Below are positions 7,966 to 14,674 of a stretch of 35,969 nucleotides of DNA, one piece after another (position 1 is the stretch's first letter; every line of letters begins with the position of its first letter). A program made the position numbers and the translations under genes. The notes beneath the pieces are model-generated. The model made no database searches. It saw only the letters and a list, made by a program, of their open reading frames with translations, and had not been told where the DNA came from. Source of the stretch: an uncultured Pseudanabaenaceae cyanobacterium (GTDB lineage: Bacteria > Cyanobacteriota > Cyanobacteriia > PCC-9006 > JAAUQQ01); NCBI GenBank assembly GCA_938021205.1, contig CALIGI010000051.1, positions 1 to 35,969 of the forward strand, in the 5' to 3' direction.

Positions 7966-10900
7966 CAGCAGTCTCTTGAGCTGTCGCCCATTGCACCGCA
8001 GCCTTGAACAGCTCAGAACCATTAGCATTGGGTGTTTCCCAAAGGTTTACAGCGACGCGGCGGGCAGGGGCGATGCCAACGTCCATGGCTGCATCAGCTT
8101 CATAACCAAAGATACCGAGCTGGCTGGGGTTACCGGTGTGGGCGATGGAAATGACTTCGCTGCTGGTGGGGCTACCCCAACCCAGCTCCCCTGTATTGCT
8201 GTAGATCGTTTGGTTGCCCAGGGCTAAGTCAGCGGCAAGGGGATGGGTGTTATTGGTGAAGGTGAGGCTGTTGGCACCGCCGGGGACAAGACCAAAGTTA
8301 TTGGCTAAGCCCAGGTCGTCGTAGAGGAAGGATTCCCAGACGACGATCGGGACGTCAACGTCCGTGAACTTACTGCCCACAAGGTTTGAGGACACCGATT
8401 GGGAGATGACAACGAGGTCTTTGCCCGATGCATCAGCGGTGGTGCTGGCTCCGTCATCGACGACGGTGATGTCAAATCCTAAGTCTTCGAGGATGGCACG
8501 GGCTTGAATGTCGGAGCCACTGAGGCTGGTTGAGCCTGCAACAAAAAGAGCTGTACCACCGTTCTCGTTGTCGAAGAGATTGACTGTGAGGGGGGCGATC
8601 GCCAACCCGTCATAGTTCCCATCGCTACTGTTAGCCGTATGGGTCAAGCTCAAGACCTGAGAACCTTCCCGAATATTGTCATCGACCGCAGTGATCTGAA
8701 CAACTTGAGGACTATCCCAATTGCTAGGCGTAAAGCTCAGGGTCTGGCGACTCAGGCTAACCTGGCTACTGTCCTGGCTATTGGCAAAGCCGATGGTGAG
8801 AACTACATTTGCTGTGGGTTGGCTGCTGAGGGCGAGACTGTAGCCATCGCTGCCCCCGCCTTCGGTGACGTCAGTGCTGTTGCCACTGGGGGTGATGACA
8901 ACGCTGGCTTGGTCATTGTCGAGAATAGTAGCGGTCAGTGTTTCGTCACTGAGTACCGCATAGCTGCTGTCACTACTGCTAATGCTATGGGTGATGCTGC
9001 CGCTGTGATTGCCTTCGATGAGGCTATCATCCACGGCTCCTAGGCTGACGGTTTGGGGGGTATCCCAGTTGCCTGGAGTAAAGACGAGACTTGGCGCTTG
9101 GCCATTGCCAAGGTTGAGCTGGCTATCAGCGGCTAGGGTGATGGTAACCTCAGCGCTGGGTTGGCTGGCGAGGCTGACTTGGTAGCTATCGGTGCTGCCA
9201 GATTCTGCGACGGTAGTGCCTGGGCCGGAGGGCTGGAGGATGAGCCCGGCGGCTGGGGGCGGGGCATCGTTGTCGGTGATCGAGATGGAAGTGGGCGCGA
9301 TCGCTAATTCTTCATAGGTCTCATCGGCACTGTCAATGTGGTAGTTGAGCTCTCCGCTGTGGAGACCTTCCACGAGGGAGTCATCCACCGCATCCACCGT
9401 GATGGATTGAGCTGTATTCCAGTTTGTGGGCGTGAAGGTGAGATCTACCGTGCCACTATCCGCCACACCGAGGTCCAGTTGACCATCGGGAATAACGGTC
9501 AAGATGACGTTGGCCTCAGGTTCAGCGGTTAGGCGAATGCTCAGACTGTCGCTGTTGCCGCCTTCGGTGACGGTTGTACCGCCATTGGTTTCAATAATTT
9601 CAACGCCAGCAACGGGGGGAAGGTTGTCGTTGTCGGTGATGGTGGCGGAGAGGGAAGCGATCGCTAACCCCGTTCCATAATCCCCACTACCGCTGGTAAT
9701 ACTGTGGCTAATACTGCCGCTATGCTGACCCTCAAGATCACTATCATCCACCGCTGAAATCGTGACCGATTGGGGGACGTTCCAGTCCGTCGTGGTGAAG
9801 GTCAGGCTAGTGACATCACTGTTAAGCTGACCATCGGGATTAATACCGACAGTGACAGCTCCAACAGGCTGTGTTGCTAAAGCAACAGAATAGTTATCGC
9901 TGCCCCCCCCCTCGGTGACATCAGTGCTACCGCTGCTGGGCGTAATAATGACACTGGGAGTGGCAAGGGGGGTAAGCACTCGCACATTGCCACCATTCGG
10001 ATTACTTTGGGCAAAACCGAAGTCCGCGACATAAACGCGCCCGCTGGGATGAACCGCCACATCCAGAGGACTATTAAATTGCAAGTTGTTACCGTTGCTG
10101 TCTTGCAGGGCATCCGTGGCCGTGACTAAGCCATTGCTTCCTAGCTCAAAACTTTGGATGGTTCGGGCTCCGCTAAAGAAGCTCACTAAGAGACGGCCAT
10201 TGAGCAAGCCAGAGCCTGTGTATTCCGTCAGGCCATTGGGGCTAGTGCCACCAATGCTACGGGTGTCATAAATCAAGCTGGCATCAAAGTCTGGATCGGG
10301 TTGCACACCCACTGGATATTCCGGGACTTCTTGTACGTCTACTCCTGCTGTGGGGTTGCCGCCGTTGAGAACATATTCCCCTCTAGATGGGTTGGGATGA
10401 CCGTAGTATCTCCCCGCTTGAATAAGCGCCAACATCTCGTTGGGTCTAGCGTTAATTGCAGGGATGCTGCCATTGGCTGGCGTCAGAACGTTACCGCCAA
10501 TGGAGTTTTGGTTGATGCCGCTGTAGAGTTGGCCGTTGGAATGCCAGGCAAGATCGTAGCCATTGCGTAGCCCCGTGGCAAAGATTTCGACTGGGGCGTT
10601 GGTGGCAAAGGGATCGTAGTTTTCCGTTGTTGGATTATTGTCATTGTCGAGGCCGACGGTTTGAACATTGACTGCATTACCCGTCTGAGCCGTGGGGAAG
10701 CTCGCACTATTCACATCAGCAACGATTACCGCTGCACTGAGGAGAGATTCATTGACCCCCCAATTGGCTGTGCCGCCCAAGGTGGAGACGCCACCAACAG
10801 TTTGATAAAGCTTGCCATCTGGCCCAAAGGTGATGCCGTTGGGTTGGTGGGAGAGATTAATAGAGTTGGGTAATCCCGTGATGTAGTCCTGTTTGGTGGT

Positions 10901-12799
10901 GGCTCCGCCTAGGACAACTGGCAAGTCTAGCTTAGAAATGGTACCGGAGAAGCCTGTGCTGTCTGATTGGTTGGCGTAGGAAATCCATAGCTGAAGATCC
11001 GTAGCGCTGGCGTTGGGATCGAAGGCAATGCCGACAATTTGGGCATCATTTTGGGCAAAAACGTTCTCGGTACTCGTCGCGAGGCCTGTGGAAGGATCGA
11101 GGTTGTAGCGCAGGATATTGCCTAGGATATCCGAGGCATAGACATTGCCATCGGGGCCGACTGCGATGGAGGTGACGCCAAAGCGAGATTCTCCATTGAC
11201 AATTGCTTGATCGGTGAAGCCTAGCCCTGCGGAGCCGGAACCTTGGACGCCAGTGGTAAAGCTAGTGCTGAAGGGAGTGGCGGCTTGACCTTGGGTGTTG
11301 AGGAGGGCTGCGGTGATGACGATGCTATAGCTGCTAAAGGGGTCTAGCGGCCCAACAGGGGTGAGGGAGATGACGCCCCCGGTGAGGTCTGAGCCGATGG
11401 TGGCGGTGACGGGATTGCCGTTGCTATCCAGTAACTGAAAACTATCGCTGGTGAGGGTGGCTGGATCAATCGCCTCACTGGCAAATTGCACCCGAATCGA
11501 GGCCTGGGTATCGATATTAGTAGTGCCGTTTCCAGGGGTCACTTGGGCCACATCCAAAGCCAATGGACGCTCTAGAGAGCGTGGATTGTTGGAGGTGAAG
11601 TTCCAGGGATTGAGTGATGGGGGGCTAGATGAAGCTCCATGAATTTGATCTGGGCTAGCATCAATTTTTTCCTCAAGTTGGCTGGCATCTTGTAGTGCCT
11701 GCAACGGATTCAGTAAGCCATGACCGGTTTCGCGATCCCAGCCGGGAGCTTGTAGATCCGTAGCGCTGTTTTGGAGCAGGTCGATGACTTGCTGGTGGCT
11801 GAGGTCCGCATTGTGTTGCCAGAGGTTTTGGACCGCCTGGGTGACCTGGGCGGCAGCGAGGGAGGTACCCTGGGGCAAACCGCTGATTGTTTCAGGGACA
11901 ACGGCCAAGAGGCTGACACCTGCGCCATAGTTGGAATAGCTAGCGCGATGGGTTGCTCCCCCCGTCTGCTCGGCAGCACCCACGGTGAGGATATTATCAA
12001 ACGCTTGAGAAGCTTGGGCCAGGGCTGATAGGGCAGTATTGTCATTACCTGCTGCTGCTACAACAATGACACCCTGTTGGCGAGCGAATTCCAGGGCTGC
12101 AATCTCATGATTGCTTAGGGCTGTGCGAGGGATAATACTGCCATCGGCTTGAACCTCAGTGAGGTCAAAGCTGAGGTTCGCGACAGCATTGCGGTGGCCC
12201 AAGGCTCCGGCGGTGGCGACAAATTCAACCAGGGATGCGGCCCAGTCACCGGAGCCGACGGCGCGGCCCAGCCAAATTTTTGGGGTGGTGTTATGGGGGG
12301 CAGTTGTATTAGAGGCAACAGCTTGACTGAAAGCCTCTAGGACTTGGCTGCCATGGGGCGTTGAGACAGCACTGGTAATGAGGGGATTGCGATCGCCTTC
12401 AACCCAGTCATAGCCCAAATAAATCTGCCCATCACCTAAACCCACGAGGTCAATGGCTTGTTCACTGCTGCTTAGGTCAAAGCCGGTATCAAGAATGCCA
12501 ACGAGGGGCTGGGAAAGGTCATTGTTGTGGCCCAGGAGACTATCTGCATCGCCGCCGGGTTGAGCTGGCTGGAGGTCTTGCTCAGGAGAAAGCCAAAGCG
12601 TGGGCAGGAGTAGCGAAGCTTGCTCAGGCTGCATGAAAGGAGCGATCGCTGGACTATGTAAAGAGGTCTGCTCTTGGCCCAGGGAAACCTGTGATAAATT
12701 CGCTGTCGAAACGAATAGATTGGCTGCTGAGCTAAGCATCCCAAGCTCACTAGAGAACAGGGAAGAGGCTAGTTCTACAGGCAACAAGTTGTGAGGCAT
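6863..12799 (-). CDS. Giant modular subtilase (S8 peptidase) with propeller, Calx-beta-like and C-terminal tandem repeats
   Basis: About 1978 residues from the ATG at 12799; a TTG at 12838 would add 13. The N-terminal peptidase has an intact triad: Asp104 in VGILDTGFD, His149 in TPHGSQV and Ser313 in PQGTSLAAA, with the oxyanion Asn252 in AAAGND. Then follow, approximately: an Ig-like Big_5-type domain (412-520); a six-bladed propeller like sorbosone/glucose dehydrogenases (527-945; motifs FGPDGKLYQTVGG, ATGLRNGYDLAWHSNGQLY, NEMLALIQAGRYYGHPNP); four Calx-beta-like repeats each ending near TDNDN or DNDQ (947-1414); a Rossmann-like, amidotransferase-like region (1416-1604); and three 122-residue repeats (1611-1978). 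No Sec signal peptide is visible. The calcium-binding look of the repeats suggests a surface or extracellular protein, perhaps exported by type I secretion, but no export genes are adjacent. It is convergent with RNase T2 and sits alone. Confidence 0.9.
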   Translation of the reverse strand: MPHNLLPVELASSLFSSELGMLSSAANLFVSTANLSQVSLGQEQTSLHSPAIAPFMQPEQASLLLPTLWLSPEQDLQPAQPGGDADSLLGHNNDLSQPLVGILDTGFDLSSSEQAIDLVGLGDGQIYLGYDWVEGDRNPLITSAVSTPHGSQVLEAFSQAVASNTTAPHNTTPKIWLGRAVGSGDWAASLVEFVATAGALGHRNAVANLSFDLTEVQADGSIIPRTALSNHEIAALEFARQQGVIVVAAAGNDNTALSALAQASQAFDNILTVGAAEQTGGATHRASYSNYGAGVSLLAVVPETISGLPQGTSLAAAQVTQAVQNLWQHNADLSHQQVIDLLQNSATDLQAPGWDRETGHGLLNPLQALQDASQLEEKIDASPDQIHGASSSPPSLNPWNFTSNNPRSLERPLALDVAQVTPGNGTTNIDTQASIRVQFASEAIDPATLTSDSFQLLDSNGNPVTATIGSDLTGGVISLTPVGPLDPFSSYSIVITAALLNTQGQAATPFSTSFTTGVQGSGSAGLGFTDQAIVNGESRFGVTSIAVGPDGNVYASDILGNILRYNLDPSTGLATSTENVFAQNDAQIVGIAFDPNASATDLQLWISYANQSDSTGFSGTISKLDLPVVLGGATTKQDYITGLPNSINLSHQPNGITFGPDGKLYQTVGGVSTLGGTANWGVNESLLSAAVIVADVNSASFPTAQTGNAVNVQTVGLDNDNNPTTENYDPFATNAPVEIFATGLRNGYDLAWHSNGQLYSGINQNSIGGNVLTPANGSIPAINARPNEMLALIQAGRYYGHPNPSRGEYVLNGGNPTAGVDVQEVPEYPVGVQPDPDFDASLIYDTRSIGGTSPNGLTEYTGSGLLNGRLLVSFFSGARTIQSFELGSNGLVTATDALQDSNGNNLQFNSPLDVAVHPSGRVYVADFGFAQSNPNGGNVRVLTPLATPSVIITPSSGSTDVTEGGGSDNYSVALATQPVGAVTVGINPDGQLNSDVTSLTFTTTDWNVPQSVTISAVDDSDLEGQHSGSISHSITSGSGDYGTGLAIASLSATITDNDNLPPVAGVEIIETNGGTTVTEGGNSDSLSIRLTAEPEANVILTVIPDGQLDLGVADSGTVDLTFTPTNWNTAQSITVDAVDDSLVEGLHSGELNYHIDSADETYEELAIAPTSISITDNDAPPPAAGLILQPSGPGTTVAESGSTDSYQVSLASQPSAEVTITLAADSQLNLGNGQAPSLVFTPGNWDTPQTVSLGAVDDSLIEGNHSGSITHSISSSDSSYAVLSDETLTATILDNDQASVVITPSGNSTDVTEGGGSDGYSLALSSQPTANVVLTIGFANSQDSSQVSLSRQTLSFTPSNWDSPQVVQITAVDDNIREGSQVLSLTHTANSSDGNYDGLAIAPLTVNLFDNENGGTALFVAGSTSLSGSDIQARAILEDLGFDITVVDDGASTTADASGKDLVVISQSVSSNLVGSKFTDVDVPIVVWESFLYDDLGLANNFGLVPGGANSLTFTNNTHPLAADLALGNQTIYSNTGELGWGSPTSSEVISIAHTGNPSQLGIFGYEADAAMDVGIAPARRVAVNLWETPNANGSELFKAAVQWATAQETAASNNAPEILSNTQLEKGQYLLGETLQLKRASLDFPSTSFVIDQDGANDVTLIDFKLINTDTNTIYDVADVTPVEIVEYGRWGNFSYDLTLEDLPTGNYEITAIAFDRAGAQSDIWNDTFNLLSPNRAPEILANTQLEKDQYVLGETLQLKRLSANFPGTSFVIDQEGANDVTLIDFKLINVDTNTIYDVADITPEDITEYGRWGNFSYNLALTDLPTGNYEITAIAFDQAGAQSDVWNDTFNLLSPNRAPEILSNTQLERNQYFLGETLRLKRLASGFPGTSFVVDQDGANDVTLIDFKLIHTDTNTIFDLADITPEDITEYGRWGNFSYDLILADLPPGSYDITATAFDQAGAQSTMWVDQFDLDA

Positions 12800-12838
12800 A
12801 GTTGAAGAGCGATCGCGAAAAAGATAGATTTCAGCCAA

Positions 12839-13435
12839 GTTGATTAGCTGTTAGCCAACAGCCTGTCCAAGCAGCTCTGCCTAGTGGGAAGCCGCTACAA
12901 ACAGTCGATCGAGCTCACCCCAAGGGATAAGCTGCCGAAACAAGGTCTCCAGGGAATGCGATCGCCGATGTGGGGCTACGCAAGACCGGAGGCTTGGATA
13001 AAAGTATGGAGGTGAGAAATGAGGGTAGATCAGCCGATGAGTCATCCTGAAGAGCACCCGCTAAACTGCGTCGTGACTTCAGTAATTCTCAGGCCTTGGC
13101 AATAGACTCGTATTGCTTTTTACTGTAGCGCTAGTTGAAAAGACTTAGAATAAAGCTTCGTTATAATTTCGTCGAGTTCTGTAAAGTCACACCAATATTA
13201 CCTGCTCTAGCTGGCTTGGGTAGAGAGCCGTAGGAGCGATTGTCTGGTCAATCCTAGGGCTTGAAATCAATATGTATAGCTTCTCAAGACTTTCGTGATG
13301 TCAAATTGTGTATTTACGACTGCGCTATAACGCTTGTTGATAGGTATAGAGGGAAGACGACTTACTGAAAGAAGCTTTAATGTGACTTAGATCTGATGCT
13401 CAGACATGTCCCAGGAGATGGACTATTAAAGCGCT
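12839..13435. other. 597 bp spacer upstream of the subtilase gene
   Basis: It contains the 54-codon frame above and one HIP1 octamer near 12960; otherwise I see no gene or RNA. The promoter of the subtilase gene should lie here on the minus strand. A TATAAT hexamer is present at 13162-13167 on the plus strand, without a properly spaced -35 and with no plus-strand gene after it. Confidence 0.4.
12881..13045 (-). CDS. Possible 54-residue small ORF upstream of the subtilase gene
   Basis: An ATG at 13045 opens 54 codons ending at a TAG (12881-12883). The C-terminal part, SLETLFRQLIPWGELDRLF, has the look of an amphipathic helix pair; the N-terminal part (YPHFSPPYFYPSLRSC) is aromatic and proline-rich. 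There is no proper Shine-Dalgarno spacing (AGG directly abuts the ATG). It lies just upstream of the giant protease gene on the same strand. It may be a small gene, a degenerate remnant, or chance. Confidence 0.22.
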   Translation of the reverse strand: MTHRLIYPHFSPPYFYPSLRSCVAPHRRSHSLETLFRQLIPWGELDRLFVAASH

Positions 13436-13885
13436 TTATTTCGATTGGCTTTGGGTTTCAGGTATGGCAGGTTGCTGGGTCGGAGCCCCGCCGATGAGAA
13501 GTGGCAGGCTCAGCAGTCCAAGTAAGGTCACAATTGCGGTGAGAACCCAGATGGCGCGGCGACTGGGGCGGAAGTCACCGCGTTCAATTTGGCTAAAGAC
13601 TTGGCTGTAGCGCCAGGCGGCAAGCACGATGATGGCGATGCCAAAGACGACGAGACCAATGCCGAGGTCTTGGGAGTTGATGAAGGGATCTGTTAGGGGG
13701 GCTTGTCCAGTTTCGAATTGCCTGAGGAAGAGGCCGAAGCGGGCGATCGCAAATCCAAAGCCAATCAAGGCAATGGAGGTGCGAAGCCAGGCAAGGAAAG
13801 TGCGTTCGTTGGCTTGGTGTTCTCGCTGGCGGCTGGGGGCTCGGGTTGGGAGGCTGGCATGCTCAGGCTTGGGGGTATTGGCCAT
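13436..13885 (-). CDS. DUF202 (YidH-type) inner-membrane protein
   Basis: This 149-residue protein carries the DUF202 signature near its N-terminus: REHQANERTFLAWLRTSIALIGFGFAIARFG (written here in two parts in most proteins, the NERTFLAWLRTS core being diagnostic). Three hydrophobic segments are visible, at about 35-52, 73-90 and 111-130, with short polar ends. The N-terminal 20 residues are Pro/Arg-rich and the C-terminal tail Gln/Pro-rich. Family function is unknown. ATG start; no operon partner is close (600 bp upstream of the subtilase, 213 bp from the TPR gene). Confidence 0.85.
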   Translation of the reverse strand: MANTPKPEHASLPTRAPSRQREHQANERTFLAWLRTSIALIGFGFAIARFGLFLRQFETGQAPLTDPFINSQDLGIGLVVFGIAIIVLAAWRYSQVFSQIERGDFRPSRRAIWVLTAIVTLLGLLSLPLLIGGAPTQQPAIPETQSQSK

Positions 13886-14098
13886 AAAGGGTAGAACTCA
13901 AACCTGAGAATAATCAATGAGTTTGACTTGCTTTTTGCCTCTAACTCCTAGGCTTTGCCTGGGAGTGACTGTTGATGAGGCTTCGGCCTCCTACTTTATT
14001 GGAAGCTAGCGGCTGGAACAGAATGGCATCAGGAATGACAACCTTCTGGAAGCCAGAAAGTCTGTAAGTTGCAACCACGAGATTGGATCGATTCCCCA

Positions 14099-14470
14099 CT
14101 AGGGAACAATGCCCTTGATGAGTTTCTGAGTCTTCATTGCTTGCAAGTTTGATCGCATTTCTTTGATAATTACAGGATCGATGGAATCATTTCTTAGAAA
14201 TGCTCTCGCAATCTTTATTGCTTTTTCCATAAACCAAATTGCTTTTAGAGAGTCACCCATTTCATAATAAAGATAGGCAAGACCTTCAAACCCTTCGTGA
14301 TGACTAGGTTGAGATCGGGTTAGCATTTTAAACTTAATTTCTGCTTGTTCGTAGTTTTTACTCTTGAAAAGTTTAAAGCCTTCATATCCCCAGTCTTCAT
14401 CATTCTCCTGACCTTCTTTGATGTCGGGAAACTCTTTGATTATTTCTGTGATGTAATTTACTTTTCCCAT
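14099..14470 (-). CDS. Small TPR-like protein, AT-rich gene
   Basis: About 123 residues with at least two helix-turn-helix TPR-like units: DEDWGYEGFKLFKSKNYEQA (about 24-43) and HHEGFEGLAYLYYEMGDSLK (about 57-76), followed by KAIWFMEKAIKIA. TPRs bind peptides or other proteins; no catalytic motif is seen. The start is set by AGGA ten nt upstream of the ATG at 14470; a TTG at 14479 would sit almost on top of that AGGA. The gene is much richer in A/T and in Lys, Ile and Asn codons than its neighbours, suggesting recent acquisition or a shell gene from an AT-rich source. Function unknown. Confidence 0.7.
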   Translation of the reverse strand: MGKVNYITEIIKEFPDIKEGQENDEDWGYEGFKLFKSKNYEQAEIKFKMLTRSQPSHHEGFEGLAYLYYEMGDSLKAIWFMEKAIKIARAFLRNDSIDPVIIKEMRSNLQAMKTQKLIKGIVP

Positions 14471-14618
14471 ATTTTTCAAGTCCTATTCTGACTGTCTAAT
14501 GGTCTAGCAAAACCGCGCGAAGAGATTGAGTTACTATCAACGCAAGCTTATAGTTCGGCTGGCTCTTCGAGCCTATTCGTATCGCGTCAGTTGAAGCGAT
14601 ATATTAAATATTCATTAA

Positions 14619-14648
14619 GTTATCGTTTTAGGATCCTAAAACGGTAAC
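14619..14648. terminator. 30 bp near-perfect palindrome downstream of recJ
   Basis: The arms GTTATCGTTTTAGGA and TCCTAAAACGGTAAC pair over 15 bases with one mismatch that is a G-T wobble in RNA, centred on GGATCC. It lies 26 nt beyond the recJ stop and about 150 nt before the TPR gene, on whose strand it could act as a terminator. There is no long T-run, so an operator is also possible. Confidence 0.5.
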
Positions 14649-14674
14649 ACGAAGTCTGTAAATAAGCCTTCTCA

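Noticed and set aside
8639..9043. Plus-strand open frame of 134 codons inside the subtilase gene
   Set aside because: It is the antisense shadow of the repetitive Calx-beta region; its length follows from the base bias of the real frame.
13134..13167. TTGAAA and TATAAT on the plus strand in the spacer before the DUF202 gene
   Set aside because: Spacing of 21 bp is too long and there is no plus-strand product for several kilobases.
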